Positions 1-10,498 of a stretch of DNA of 46,105 nucleotides are shown one piece after another (position 1 is the first letter of the stretch; each line of letters opens with the position of its first letter). The DNA is from Oscillospiraceae bacterium. Its GTDB lineage: Bacteria > Bacillota > Clostridia > Oscillospirales > Ruminococcaceae. Where the stretch lies: contig JAFWQJ010000035.1 of NCBI GenBank assembly GCA_017545185.1, positions 1 to 46,105 on the forward strand, in the 5' to 3' direction. A model generated the notes under the pieces. It was given only the letters and a program-made list of their open reading frames with translations, was not told where the DNA came from and searched no databases. Both the position numbers and the translations under genes were made by a program.

Positions 1-1
1 T

Positions 2-2384
<2,383 letters not shown>

Positions 2385-2440
2385 ACCCGGAAAACCGGAT
2401 ACACAGCAAATTTCACGAGACTGAAAAGGAGGGATCATCC

Positions 2441-3187
2441 ATGAGTGAACAGGCAAATATCCTTGCGAAGATGCTGACGGACATGGATCAGAAGCTGAAC
2501 CGGCTCGGGGAGCAGCAGAAGGAGCTTGACGCAAAGCTCGAACGCTACTCTGCATTCACCGTCAAGAAGCTGAACGATTCTGTTGACACGCTCTGCAATA
2601 TGCAGGAGGCACAGCTGAAGCTGCTGACGGAAAGCCTGACGAAAATGGGCAGGCAGGTCGATGTCATGGAAAAGCAGGTCGCGGCGCATCTTGCACCGGA
2701 TGTGACGAACACCGAACTGATGAATGCGCTCACCGGCTGCGCAGAGGACTTACAGGATTCCGTTGACCGCTGCATCGAGCTGGTCGGGCATCACAGCGTC
2801 ATGATCGAGCGCAACCTCATGGATGAGATGAACCGGCTGACCTCGCTCATGGAGGCGGATATGCAGCTGGAGCAGGACAGTGCCGACGCGCTTTCGAAGA
2901 AGCTCTCCCTTGCGTTCACGCATCTCTACGGCGAGGTGCTGAACAGTCAGGATATGATCGAGAACCCGGATGCGGTCATTGAGGAGGCGGAGGCTGTCCC
3001 GGAGAATCCGGAGGCAGTCCCCGAAACGATCGACGCTGATCCGGAGACCGTTGACGTCACCCCGGAATCCATGGAAGCAGAACCCGAAAATCCGGAAGGC
3101 GTGTTCATCAATCCCGATATCGCAGTCTTTGAAAAGCCCGATGCAGTCATACACAACGGAAACGAAACGGAGGAAATCATCAGATGA
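2441..3187 (+). CDS. Unknown protein: coiled-coil N-terminus with Pro/Glu-rich repeat tail
   Basis: 248 residues with no family I recognise. Residues 1-165 are strongly helical with heptad-like spacing and long charged stretches, so a coiled coil is likely. Residues 170-245 are an acidic tail of irregular 6-8 residue units built on a P-E/D-x-x-(V/A) theme (PENPEAVPETIDADPETVD and similar). There is no signal peptide or membrane segment, so it is probably cytoplasmic. A strong AAAAGGAGGG site lies 7 nt before the ATG, and the stop overlaps the next start by 4 bp (ATGA), so it is translationally coupled to the purine nucleoside phosphorylase gene. That tight coupling makes a role with the nucleoside enzymes possible, but nothing in the sequence names one. 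Confidence 0.8.
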   Translation: MSEQANILAKMLTDMDQKLNRLGEQQKELDAKLERYSAFTVKKLNDSVDTLCNMQEAQLKLLTESLTKMGRQVDVMEKQVAAHLAPDVTNTELMNALTGCAEDLQDSVDRCIELVGHHSVMIERNLMDEMNRLTSLMEADMQLEQDSADALSKKLSLAFTHLYGEVLNSQDMIENPDAVIEEAEAVPENPEAVPETIDADPETVDVTPESMEAEPENPEGVFINPDIAVFEKPDAVIHNGNETEEIIR

Positions 3188-4014
3188 CAGTCAAGGAACA
3201 GCTCGATGCATGCTGCGCATTCGTCTCGGCGCGCATTGATTTCAAGCCGGAGATCGCACTGATCCTCGGCTCCGGTCTCGGCGGCTTTGCGGAGAAGATC
3301 GACGTAAAGCAGACGCTGGATTATAAGGATATCCCGAATTTCCCGGTCTCAACGGTCTGGGGACATGCCGGAAGGTTAGTGTTCGGGTACTGCGACGGCG
3401 TGCCGGTCGCGGTCATGCAGGGCAGAGTTCACATGTATGAGGGCTATACGCCGCAGGAGGCCGTTCTGCCGGTCAGACTGCTGCATCAGCTCGGCGCAAA
3501 GGTGCTGTTCCTGACGAATGCGGCAGGCGGCATCCAGCACGGCATGAAGGCCGGCGAGTTCATGCTCATCACCGACCAGATCTCAAGCTTTGTGCCCTCT
3601 CCGCTCAGAGGGGAGAACATTGACGCGCTCGGCGTCCGGTTCCCGGATATGAGCGAGATCTACAGCAAGCGGCTGCAGAAGATCATCCGGAAGGTCGCGG
3701 TCAATGCGGATATCCCGCTGAAAGAGGGCGTTTACGTCCAGACGGCGGGGCCTGCCTACGAATCACCGGCAGAGATCAGAATGTTCCGGCTGCTCGGCGC
3801 GGATGCTGTCGGCATGAGCACGGCGATCGAAGCGATCGCGGCACGGCACTGCGGCATGGAGATCTGCGGCATCAGCTGCATCAGCAATCTTGCTGCGGGC
3901 ATCTCGCCTCATCCGCTCTCGCATGAGGAGGTCAAGGAGGCCGCCGATAAGGCAGCTCCGCAGTTTGAACGGCTCGTGCGGCAGTCGATCGCTGAGATCC
4001 ACAGCGTATTATAA
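3184..4014 (+). CDS. punA: Purine nucleoside phosphorylase, inosine/guanosine type
   Basis: 276-residue trimeric-type purine nucleoside phosphorylase (PNP/MTAP family). It phosphorolyses inosine or guanosine to base plus ribose 1-phosphate in the cytoplasm. Family blocks seen are LILGSGLGGFAE (phosphate site), VSTVWGHAGRLVFG, MQGRVHMYEGY, LTNAAGGI, DQISSF, the base/ribose segment YVQTAGPAYESPAEIRM, VGMSTAIEAIAARHCGM and ISCISNLAAGI. The ending SNLAAGI with N and E in the base pocket is the 6-oxopurine type, which normally uses adenosine poorly. ATGA overlap with the preceding gene; SD CGGAGG 10 nt upstream. In this operon it would remove inosine made by the hydrolase if SIH is used, or by deamination of adenosine. 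Confidence 0.95.
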   Translation: MTVKEQLDACCAFVSARIDFKPEIALILGSGLGGFAEKIDVKQTLDYKDIPNFPVSTVWGHAGRLVFGYCDGVPVAVMQGRVHMYEGYTPQEAVLPVRLLHQLGAKVLFLTNAAGGIQHGMKAGEFMLITDQISSFVPSPLRGENIDALGVRFPDMSEIYSKRLQKIIRKVAVNADIPLKEGVYVQTAGPAYESPAEIRMFRLLGADAVGMSTAIEAIAARHCGMEICGISCISNLAAGISPHPLSHEEVKEAADKAAPQFERLVRQSIAEIHSVL

Positions 4015-4044
4015 GCAAAATCGTTCCGGAAAGGAGGCGGCTGA

Positions 4045-4653
4045 ATGCAGAAATATCCGAAGGAAGAAAAGATCCTGAAGCAGATCATGCACTGGGAGAA
4101 GAAGCATCTCCGCAGCCGCACCAAGGTCAACTACGGCCTGACCGTTGATCTGCTGAAGAACAACGGTCTTGATTCCGAATACCGGAAGTATCTGATCACA
4201 AAGGAATTTACCTATCTCTCCGATTCCGCGCGTACCTTTGATCTCGGCCCCTACGGCGAGACGGTCAGAAGCTGGATCACGGAGGCCTGCAAAATGATCA
4301 CGGTCTTTCATGAGCGCCATGATATGCGGAGCCGGCTGGAAAAGCAGTTCCGCGACGATAACCTCTATGAGAAAATGGAGCAGGTGTTCTATGCGATCAT
4401 GGCGCAGTTCCTGCATACGGTCAATTTTTTCCAGTATGACCGCATCATGAATGAGAGCTACCGCGAGGCGGGCATCCGGACGATCGCACATATTCTGGCG
4501 CGCGGCAAAATGCTGCTCGAATATTACGGCACGTATCTGGCTGTACAGGGACAGGCCGTGTTCCCGGAAACGGCGGACGAGATCGGCAGCATTGCGGTCG
4601 CGGTGCAGGCCATGCAGGATGCGCTGCGGCAGACCCGCGGGGCGGAGGACTAA
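4045..4653 (+). CDS. Unknown helical protein in nucleoside operon
   Basis: 202 residues, not recognised. The product is predicted almost entirely helical, charged at the N-terminus (KEEKILKQIMHWEKKHLRSR), with two more hydrophobic helices around residues 110-135 and 150-170 that look buried rather than membrane-spanning. It has no signal peptide. AAGGAGG lies 7 nt before the ATG. It sits 30 bp after the phosphorylase gene and 10 bp before the amidohydrolase gene, all in one direction, so co-transcription is nearly certain. Function unknown; codon usage matches the neighbouring metabolic genes. Confidence 0.8.
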   Translation: MQKYPKEEKILKQIMHWEKKHLRSRTKVNYGLTVDLLKNNGLDSEYRKYLITKEFTYLSDSARTFDLGPYGETVRSWITEACKMITVFHERHDMRSRLEKQFRDDNLYEKMEQVFYAIMAQFLHTVNFFQYDRIMNESYREAGIRTIAHILARGKMLLEYYGTYLAVQGQAVFPETADEIGSIAVAVQAMQDALRQTRGAED

Positions 4654-4663
4654 AGGAGTATCT

Positions 4664-5932
4664 ATGATTCGTTTTTACAATGCAAAGATCATGACCATGG
4701 CTGACGGCTGCGGCATCACGGCAGGGGAGCTGTGGACGGACGGCGACCGTATCAGTTATATCGGAGATACACCTGCGGAGCTGCCCGCATTTGAGCGGGA
4801 GATCGACGTCTGCGGCAATCTGCTGATGCCGAGCTTCAAAAATGCGCACACGCATTCCGCGATGACCTTCCTGCGCTCGTTCGCGGAGGACGTCCCGCTG
4901 CAGACATGGCTGTTTGAAAAGGTGTTCCCCTATGAGGACAGACTGACGCCGGAGGATGTCTATGCCTTTGACCGTCTGGCGATCCTTGAATATCTCGCAT
5001 CCGGCACTACGGCGGCGTTCGATATGTATTTTTATCCGGAGAGCAGTGCCGCGGCCTTTACCGAAGCCGGGATGCGGCTGGTATTCTGCGGCAGCATCAA
5101 CGGCACCGCGAAGGATGTCGAGCGGCTGAACAGTCAGTTTCAGCAGTTCCGGAATCTGCATCCGCTCGTGAAATACCGTCTCGGATTCCATGCGGAATAC
5201 ACGAGCGACGAGAGTCTGCACCGTGAGGTCGCAAGGCTTGCACAGGCAGAGCATGAACCGGTCTATACGCATATCAGCGAAACAAAGCGCGAGCATGACG
5301 AGTGCATCGAACGGCACGGCGCATCGCCTGCGCAGTATCTGGAATCTCTGGGGCTCTGGGAATACGGCGGCGGCGGCTTCCACTGTGTCTGGTTTGACGA
5401 GGCAGACCGCGCGGTCTATAAGCGGAACGGCCTGTGGTTCGTATCCTGCCCTGCGTCCAACGCAAAGCTTGCAAGCGGCATTGCGCCTTTGAAGGAAGCC
5501 TATGAGGAAGGCGTGCAGCTGGCACTCGGCACGGACGGCCCTGCGTCCAATAACGCGCTTGATCCGTTCCGCGAGATGTATCTCGGTGCGGTGCTGCAAA
5601 AGCTCCGGCATAACGATGCGGCGGCACTTCCGGCAGCGGAGATGCTGAAAGCTGCGACCGTCGGCGGTGCAAGAGCCATGGGACTCCATGACTGCGATAT
5701 CCTTGCAGAGGGCAGGCAGGCTGACCTCATCATGATCGACCTGACTGCGGCGAATCTGCAGCCGCCGCATCACATTCCGGAAAGCCTGGTGCTGAGCGGC
5801 GACCGCGCAAACGTGAAGCTGACGATGTGTGCCGGAAAGATCCTCTACGAGAACGGGGAATACCATATCGGCGTTTCGCCTGCGGAGATCCTTGCAGATA
5901 CGGCGAAGCGCATTGCAAGACTGACGGACTGA
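4664..5932 (+). CDS. mtaD: Amidohydrolase, 5'-methylthioadenosine/SAH deaminase type
   Basis: 422-residue metal-dependent amidohydrolase of the MtaD/DadD/SsnA group. The start is ATG 4664, with AAAGGAG 4 nt upstream; an upstream extension in the same frame runs through the previous gene and is arginine-rich shadow. Metal ligands visible are H62 and H64 (NAHTHSAM), a His in GFHAEY, THISET with the third His, and D in LGTDGPASNN. The C-terminus has the usual small beta-sandwich with GRQADLIMIDL. Family members deaminate the adenine of MTA, SAH, 5'-deoxyadenosine or adenosine; substrate cannot be read from sequence. Position beside the SAH hydrolase and inosine-type phosphorylase argues for SAH or adenosine deamination. 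Confidence 0.88.
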   Translation: MIRFYNAKIMTMADGCGITAGELWTDGDRISYIGDTPAELPAFEREIDVCGNLLMPSFKNAHTHSAMTFLRSFAEDVPLQTWLFEKVFPYEDRLTPEDVYAFDRLAILEYLASGTTAAFDMYFYPESSAAAFTEAGMRLVFCGSINGTAKDVERLNSQFQQFRNLHPLVKYRLGFHAEYTSDESLHREVARLAQAEHEPVYTHISETKREHDECIERHGASPAQYLESLGLWEYGGGGFHCVWFDEADRAVYKRNGLWFVSCPASNAKLASGIAPLKEAYEEGVQLALGTDGPASNNALDPFREMYLGAVLQKLRHNDAAALPAAEMLKAATVGGARAMGLHDCDILAEGRQADLIMIDLTAANLQPPHHIPESLVLSGDRANVKLTMCAGKILYENGEYHIGVSPAEILADTAKRIARLTD

Positions 5933-5954
5933 ATCAGCGGACAGGAGGATTGAC

Positions 5955-7154
5955 ATGTTCTGTATACAATGCGGAAAACAGCTGCCGGAGGGCGCGAAGT
6001 TCTGCACAAGCTGCGGCGCACCGCGGTATGGATCGGCGAGCGCGAAGGCAGCAGCCCCTGAGCAGAAAGCGGATGCCGGATGCAAAGCGCCGGAGAAGGG
6101 CAGCGAATATCTGATCGGCACCAGAAGAGGAAAGCAAATCGCGTGGAGGGTGCTCGATCTCATGGACGGTACGGCACTGATGATCAGCAGGGAAGTCATT
6201 GTCACAAAGCCGTATCATCAGCCGGGCGGCAGCGTGACATGGAAAGACTCCGAACTCCGGCAGTGGCTGAACGGCGAGTTTCTCAACACCTGCTTTACGG
6301 AGGAAGAGCGCGCCTGCATCTGCATGACCGATGTGTCCGATACGGACAATCCGCAGTTTCATACGCCGTGGGGCGAACCGACGGCTGACAGGCTGTTTCT
6401 GTTAAGCATCCGCGAGGCGGAGCAGCTGTTCCCGGATTACGATTCCCGGAAGGTCAAAGGCAGTTCGTGGTGGTGGCTCCGGTCACCGGGGCATGATGCG
6501 GAATCCGCTGCGTTTGTACACGCTGCGGGCGATGTCAACCGGCACGGCACTTCAGCTGCCGGTCCGCTCGGCGTGCGCCCGGCGTTCCGCATCGGTTTCT
6601 CCGGTCTGGAAAAGCTGCGCGAAAATGACAGCACGCAGAAGAAGCCGGAGACTGTACAAAAGACGGAGAAACCGGATTTCACCGGCCTGTTTGACCGGGA
6701 GAGCAAATACGGTCAGTCGTACAACATGGGGACGCTGACGGACGAAATGATTGCACGCGCAGAGCAGAAGATCGGGTATCGGATGCCCGCATCCTATCTC
6801 GAACTGCTCCGTTTTCAGAACGGCGGCGTCATCCGCGATGACGACTGCTGGCTGACTGCGATCTACGGCATCGGCGAAATTGCGGAGGCTGAGAACGGTC
6901 TGGAAGATATGTTTGAGAACTGGATGGACGAGTGGGAATATCCGCGCATCGGCATTCCGTTCGGGGAAACACAGTCCGGCGGCCATGACCTGTACTTTCT
7001 GGACTGCCGGAATCCCGGTGCGGACGGCGAGCCGCCGGTCGTTCATGTGGAAGCCGGTGATGAACCGGAGCAGGCGGAGATCACGGAGGTCGCAAAGAAT
7101 CTGTACGAGTTCCTGAACAAGGTGCTGGCAGGGGAGATCACGGAATCTGACTGA
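5955..7154 (+). CDS. Zinc-ribbon / DUF6273 / SMI1-KNR4 (SUKH) three-domain protein
   Basis: 399 residues in three parts. Residues 1-25 form a treble-clef zinc ribbon (CIQCGK, CTSCGA). Residues about 50-215 match the DUF6273 pattern: WRVLDL, a VTWKDSELRQWLN block, LFLLSIREAEQLF, WWWLRSPG and the closing GVRPAFRI. Residues about 230-395 are a SUKH (SMI1/KNR4) fold: IARAEQKIGYRMPASYLELLRFQNGG, then GIGEI and YPRIGIPFGE. SUKH proteins often act as immunity proteins against contact-dependent toxins, while DUF6273 is common in gut Firmicutes without a known role. There is no signal peptide, so it is probably cytoplasmic. AGGAGG lies 6 nt before the ATG, 22 bp after the amidohydrolase gene. It ends the operon at a strong terminator. 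Confidence 0.85.
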   Translation: MFCIQCGKQLPEGAKFCTSCGAPRYGSASAKAAAPEQKADAGCKAPEKGSEYLIGTRRGKQIAWRVLDLMDGTALMISREVIVTKPYHQPGGSVTWKDSELRQWLNGEFLNTCFTEEERACICMTDVSDTDNPQFHTPWGEPTADRLFLLSIREAEQLFPDYDSRKVKGSSWWWLRSPGHDAESAAFVHAAGDVNRHGTSAAGPLGVRPAFRIGFSGLEKLRENDSTQKKPETVQKTEKPDFTGLFDRESKYGQSYNMGTLTDEMIARAEQKIGYRMPASYLELLRFQNGGVIRDDDCWLTAIYGIGEIAEAENGLEDMFENWMDEWEYPRIGIPFGETQSGGHDLYFLDCRNPGADGEPPVVHVEAGDEPEQAEITEVAKNLYEFLNKVLAGEITESD

Positions 7155-7163
7155 ACCCAAAGC

Positions 7164-7197
7164 AAAAAGAGCATGACCGCGCGGCCATGCTCTTTTT
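7164..7197. terminator. Bidirectional intrinsic terminator
   Basis: A perfect 12-bp stem (AAAAAGAGCATG / CATGCTCTTTTT) closes a 10-nt GC-rich loop. A T-run on each strand is built into the stem ends. It lies between the converging three-domain gene (plus) and acylphosphatase gene (minus) and can stop both. Confidence 0.9.
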
Positions 7198-7469
7198 CAG
7201 TATCTGATCTCAAACGAATGGTCATTGTGCACCGGCACATTCTCGCTGCGGATATCGGTGATCTCCGCCCATGTATCGCGTTCCAGTGCTCTGAGCAGAT
7301 CGTCGATGTCACGCGGGGTGCCTTCAGCTTCCATTTCGACGGAGCCGTCCCAGAGATTGCGCACCCAGCCGGTCACGCCGTAATATCTTGCGGCAGTGCT
7401 TGCCTTATACCGGAAACCGACGCCCTGCACATCGCCGGAAAAGATGAAATGCTTTCGGATCCTGTCCAT
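7197..7469 (-). CDS. acyP: Acylphosphatase
   Basis: 90-residue acylphosphatase, hydrolysing carboxyl-phosphate bonds such as acetyl phosphate or 1,3-bisphosphoglycerate. The signature GDVQGVGFRYK carries the phosphate-binding loop and catalytic arginine. The second signature GWVRNLWDGSVEMEAEG carries the catalytic asparagine. Length is typical for the family. SD AGGAG lies upstream of the ATG at 7469, with a good promoter at 7502-7530. Monocistronic, ending at the shared terminator. Confidence 0.95.
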   Translation of the reverse strand: MDRIRKHFIFSGDVQGVGFRYKASTAARYYGVTGWVRNLWDGSVEMEAEGTPRDIDDLLRALERDTWAEITDIRSENVPVHNDHSFEIRY

Positions 7470-7501
7470 GCTTCCACGCTCCTGTTTCTCTTGCTGGATC
7501 T

Positions 7502-7530
7502 ATTGTATCACAGTTTTGCGGAAACGTCAA
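7502..7530 (-). promoter_or_regulatory. Sigma-70-type promoter of acyP
   Basis: On the minus strand, TTGACG (7530-7525), 17 bp, TACAAT (7507-7502). It lies 33 bp before the acylphosphatase ATG. Confidence 0.75.
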
Positions 7531-7567
7531 GCGGTCATGAAAAGAGATGAAGATTTCACGCAGTATC

Positions 7568-7596
7568 TTGACAATTCCGGTAAAATGAATTATAAT
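7568..7596 (+). promoter_or_regulatory. Full-consensus sigma-70 promoter of the CARF gene
   Basis: TTGACA (7568-7573), exactly 17 bp, TATAAT (7591-7596). This is the only promoter in the window with full consensus in both boxes. Transcription should begin near 7603, giving a leader of about 30 nt before the ATG at 7634. Confidence 0.85.
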
Positions 7597-7633
7597 AGAA
7601 TCATCATTTTACAGAATCGAGGTGCGCTTTCTC

Positions 7634-9247
7634 ATGAAAATTTTGTTTTCCCCTGTCGGAGCCAATGATCCGTATTTTGAAGAACGGGATCCCGTGACCA
7701 ATGCGGTGACCGGTGTTCAGGAGGGCCCTTTGCTCCAGATCTGCCGCCAGGAGAATCCCGACAAGGTGTATCTGTATTTTTCCGGCGATGCACCCAGACT
7801 TGAGCAGGAGGATCGCCGGTTCCATAATGCGCTGGAGCAGCTTGTCCCGCAGCCGGAGGTTCAGGTCATTCTGCGTCTGGATGTGACGGACGATGCGGAT
7901 ACAGCGTTCCTGAAGGAGGATTTCCGCACCATACTGACGGATATCCGCAACGAGGCACCGGATGATGCCGCACTGATCGTGAATGTGTTTTCCGGTACCG
8001 ATGCGATGCGGGAGGCATTCACGCAGCTGGCCGACGAAATGGGCGGCAGCGATGAGGATGAGGATGACGTCACCGCAGGGGCTGAAGATATCGCAGTTTC
8101 TGATGATGAGGACGAGGATCCTTCCGCATTCTTTGAGGGCTTTGACGGCGACGATAAAGAGCCTGTACATGTTCCGGACGAAGAAGCCGAGGAGATCGAG
8201 GAGGAGCTTGAAATGCTCGAAGCTGCTGAAAATGCCGCTTCTGAGCCGCCGATTGCGCCGGAAGATGAGATCACTGCGGCAGAGCCTGCTGAGGCTCCTG
8301 CAGAGGAAGAATCTGCTGAACCTACCGAAGAACCCGAAGCGGAAGCCGCCGAAGAATCTGAGGAGGAACCCGCTGCTGATGCGGATGCGGCATCTGAAGA
8401 AGAACCCGCAGCGGATGCAGCGGCAGAGCCTGCCGCGCCGGAGGTCCCCGCTGTTGATACCGCAGCACTGATCGCGGACGAGCAGAAAAAGCTGCTCTGC
8501 GCGTTGATCGACGTGCAGGAATACCGCGCTGCACAGGTGCTCGCGCAGAAGGCGGAGCAGCCGCTTTCGCCGCAGTTTACCGAACTTTTGGACGCAGCCG
8601 TTCTGCGCAGCAGCGGAAAGTGGACTGCCGCCCTGCAGAAATTCCGTGCGCTCGGTCAGAACGATCTGACGACCGGCGTTGCACCTGTGACTGATTATTT
8701 CCTGCGGCTTGAGCAGCTCGCAGACCGCGACGACTGCACCGGTTTCTTCCGTGCCGTTCCCGCGCTGCTGGTCGAGGTGTTCCTCGCGGTGATCCGCAAG
8801 CAGTTCAATTCCGATCTGACGCAGTACATGATCTACGGCTCCCGCAAGTGGGACGAAAACAAGCTTGTCATTGCGCAGATGACCGGCAAATTCAGTGAGA
8901 CGTATATCTATCACACCAAGCCGCATCCGATGAAGGTCGGCGGATTTGTCACAACGGCGCATCTCTCCAACTACATGGAGAATGTCTCCGACCGGAAGAA
9001 GCACGCGCAGATGATCCTTGAAACGATGAAGCTGCGGCAGTATGCGGAGGAAAAGGTCAAGAACGTGACGACCTATTCGCTGTCCGCGACCTCAGGCGCA
9101 GAGATGCAGAAGTTCAATCTGCTGCCGCCGTCCCAGCTGATCCGGATGATCCGCGATTATATCCGGAGCTATACGGATATCTCGCTGAGCGACGAGGTGC
9201 TCGGTTCCTACGAGAAGATGAACGCTGCGCTGAAAGCCGCGCTCTGA
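7634..9247 (+). CDS. Csm6-like CARF protein with acidic insert and degenerate HEPN domain
   Basis: 537 residues; ATG 7634 is preferred over GTG 7622 because GAGGTG (7619-7624) sits 9 nt before it. Residues 1-135 look like a Csm6-type CARF domain: MKILFSPVG start, a DP pair, GPLLQICR, PDKVYLYFS, a DVTDDAD...F segment, and the cyclic-oligoadenylate-site motif NVFSGTDAM (S120-G-T). Residues 137-272 are a low-complexity Glu/Asp/Ala/Pro linker. Residues 275-537 are helical and end as Csm6 does (SYEKMNAAL). Where Csm6 HEPN domains have the RNase motif RNxxAH, this protein reads KNVTTY (K476, N477, Y481), so Arg and His are both replaced. No cas gene or CRISPR array is in the window. It is monocistronic with its own promoter and terminator. 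Assignment rests on motif recognition, not a search. Confidence 0.75.
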   Translation: MKILFSPVGANDPYFEERDPVTNAVTGVQEGPLLQICRQENPDKVYLYFSGDAPRLEQEDRRFHNALEQLVPQPEVQVILRLDVTDDADTAFLKEDFRTILTDIRNEAPDDAALIVNVFSGTDAMREAFTQLADEMGGSDEDEDDVTAGAEDIAVSDDEDEDPSAFFEGFDGDDKEPVHVPDEEAEEIEEELEMLEAAENAASEPPIAPEDEITAAEPAEAPAEEESAEPTEEPEAEAAEESEEEPAADADAASEEEPAADAAAEPAAPEVPAVDTAALIADEQKKLLCALIDVQEYRAAQVLAQKAEQPLSPQFTELLDAAVLRSSGKWTAALQKFRALGQNDLTTGVAPVTDYFLRLEQLADRDDCTGFFRAVPALLVEVFLAVIRKQFNSDLTQYMIYGSRKWDENKLVIAQMTGKFSETYIYHTKPHPMKVGGFVTTAHLSNYMENVSDRKKHAQMILETMKLRQYAEEKVKNVTTYSLSATSGAEMQKFNLLPPSQLIRMIRDYIRSYTDISLSDEVLGSYEKMNAALKAAL

Positions 9248-9258
9248 ACAGAATAACA

Positions 9259-9289
9259 ACAGCCCCGTATCGGCCGGATACGGGGCTGT
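9259..9289. terminator. Bidirectional intrinsic terminator
   Basis: A 13-bp stem (ACAGCCCCGTATC / GATACGGGGCTGT) encloses a 5-nt loop between the converging CARF gene and cobalamin adenosyltransferase gene. Short T/A runs flank it. Confidence 0.85.
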
Positions 9290-9290
9290 T

Positions 9291-9788
9291 TCAGTATTCG
9301 ATGCCTTTTCTGGCTTTGATGCCGTTCTGATACGGGTGCCGGATGCATCGGAACTCCGTGATATAATCTGCACGCTCTGAAAAAAGCGGCGTTTCCGCAT
9401 GGCCGGTCACGATCAGCTCGCAGTCCGTGCGGCTGAGCAGTTCCGTGACCAGCGAGAGATCGACCGCATTCCTGCTGACCGCATCCCCGAGCTCATCGAG
9501 GACAAGAAAGCGGTAATTCTCTGCGAGCACTTTGCGGAGATTCTCATTGTGGCAGCGGATGACCGCAGCCTGTTCCTCTGCGTTCATATCGCGGAAAAAG
9601 CGCGTGCCCTGAAAATCGCAGGCAAGCACGGGAATGCCCAGCTGCCGGAGCGGTTCGGTCTCGCCGCTGGTGCCGTTCTTGAAAAACTGTATGACGGCGC
9701 AGGAGATGCCGTTTCCGGCAGCACGCAGACATGCGCCGACCGCTGCTGAGGTCTTGCCCTTGCCTTTGCCGAAATAATACTGCAGCAT
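9291..9788 (-). CDS. cobO: Cob(I)yrinic acid a,c-diamide adenosyltransferase (CobO/BtuR type)
   Basis: 165-residue corrinoid adenosyltransferase that transfers the 5'-deoxyadenosyl group of ATP to cobalt in the cytoplasm. MLQYYFGKGKGKTSAAVG gives the family's modified P-loop right at the N-terminus, which sets the ATG at 9788; an upstream in-frame extension is arginine-rich shadow. Further blocks are the VIQFFKNG segment, RFLVLDELGDAV (Walker B-like) and ELIVTGHAETPLF. It starts 4 bp after the stop of the upstream hypothetical gene, so the two are co-transcribed. Slightly shorter than enterobacterial BtuR. No other cobalamin genes are nearby, so a salvage role is more likely than de novo synthesis (inference). 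Confidence 0.92.
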   Translation of the reverse strand: MLQYYFGKGKGKTSAAVGACLRAAGNGISCAVIQFFKNGTSGETEPLRQLGIPVLACDFQGTRFFRDMNAEEQAAVIRCHNENLRKVLAENYRFLVLDELGDAVSRNAVDLSLVTELLSRTDCELIVTGHAETPLFSERADYITEFRCIRHPYQNGIKARKGIEY

Positions 9789-9792
9789 ACGA

Positions 9793-10230
9793 TCACCGTC
9801 CGTTCGATGCGGCCTGTTCCAGTGCGCGCAGGATCTGCTGCTGCACCGGCAGACGCTCCCAGCGTTTGTAGGCCGCGGCATAGCTTTTTCTGAGTGCGGC
9901 GGCGTCTGACTGACCGAGCAGCGGGATCAGGATCGCGGTCAGCCCGTGCACGGCGATCAGCATCCAGTAGATGCTTTTCGGTTCCTCATGCGATTTCGGC
10001 AGCTGATACATGAAATCCAGCAGCTCCCGGATCTCCGGTGAGGCAGGGGATTCTTCCCTGTAAGCTTTCAACGCAACTTCGAGCTCCGCGGCAAATTCCG
10101 CATGACAGGGGTCGTCGCCGGGCTTTTTCCCGATGCCGAACATACCGTCCGTCGGCTTGCGGTTCTGTTCTGCGGCAAGCGCCTTATCAAAATAGCTGTC
10201 ATAGATCTTCCGGATCGCTGCTGTCGGCAT
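9793..10230 (-). CDS. Unknown 145-residue protein
   Basis: Not recognised. The product is mostly helical, with a Pro/Lys-rich loop (MFGIGKKPGDDPC) and one moderately hydrophobic segment (YWMLIAVHGLTAILIPLL, about 89-106) that could be a single membrane helix or a buried helix. It overlaps the end of the upstream small membrane-protein gene by 32 bp and is followed after 4 bp by cobO. The overlap and spacing show a three-gene unit. No evidence ties it to cobalamin beyond position. Confidence 0.75.
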   Translation of the reverse strand: MPTAAIRKIYDSYFDKALAAEQNRKPTDGMFGIGKKPGDDPCHAEFAAELEVALKAYREESPASPEIRELLDFMYQLPKSHEEPKSIYWMLIAVHGLTAILIPLLGQSDAAALRKSYAAAYKRWERLPVQQQILRALEQAASNGR

Positions 10231-10474
10231 GGCCGTTCTCCTTTTCCTCTGTGTTTTCTGTATTCTGCGCTGCGCTGTCGATCTGCCAGCGTTTGAAGAT
10301 GTATACGCCGAAACCGACCGCTGCCAGCATAAATGCGCCGCCGATCAGTTTTGCGGTCAGGGTTGACATGCTGTCGCTTTCGCCGGTTGCGATCTTCCAG
10401 CCGAGAAAGAAAATATAGCCTGCCACAACTGCGCGCAGGATCGCGGCTGTCGAAGCCTTGTTCTGTCCGTTCAT
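10199..10474 (-). CDS. Small membrane protein (two TM helices)
   Basis: 91 residues. Helix 1 lies around residues 12-30 (ILRAVVAGYIFFLGWKIA), helix 2 around 41-61 (KLIGGAFMLAAVGFGVYIF). A hydrophilic acidic C-terminal tail (about 65-91, QNTENTEEKENGH...) follows. AAGGAG is 6 nt before the ATG. It is the first gene of the unit that ends with cobO and starts immediately downstream of the sugar-permease terminator. No family recognised. Confidence 0.8.
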   Translation of the reverse strand: MNGQNKASTAAILRAVVAGYIFFLGWKIATGESDSMSTLTAKLIGGAFMLAAVGFGVYIFKRWQIDSAAQNTENTEEKENGHADSSDPEDL

Positions 10475-10498
10475 AGCGGTCTCCTTCCGTATATGATA

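Noticed and set aside
4445-6205. Long minus-strand open frame (586 codons) opposite the amidohydrolase
   Set aside because: It lies antisense to three well-supported genes, is rich in Arg/His/Cys, and has no ribosome site; it is a product of GC-rich codon usage.
7604-9004. Minus-strand open frame (466 codons) opposite the CARF gene
   Set aside because: Its Arg/Phe/Gly-rich middle is the mirror of the acidic linker codons; the plus-strand gene has promoter, SD and family motifs.
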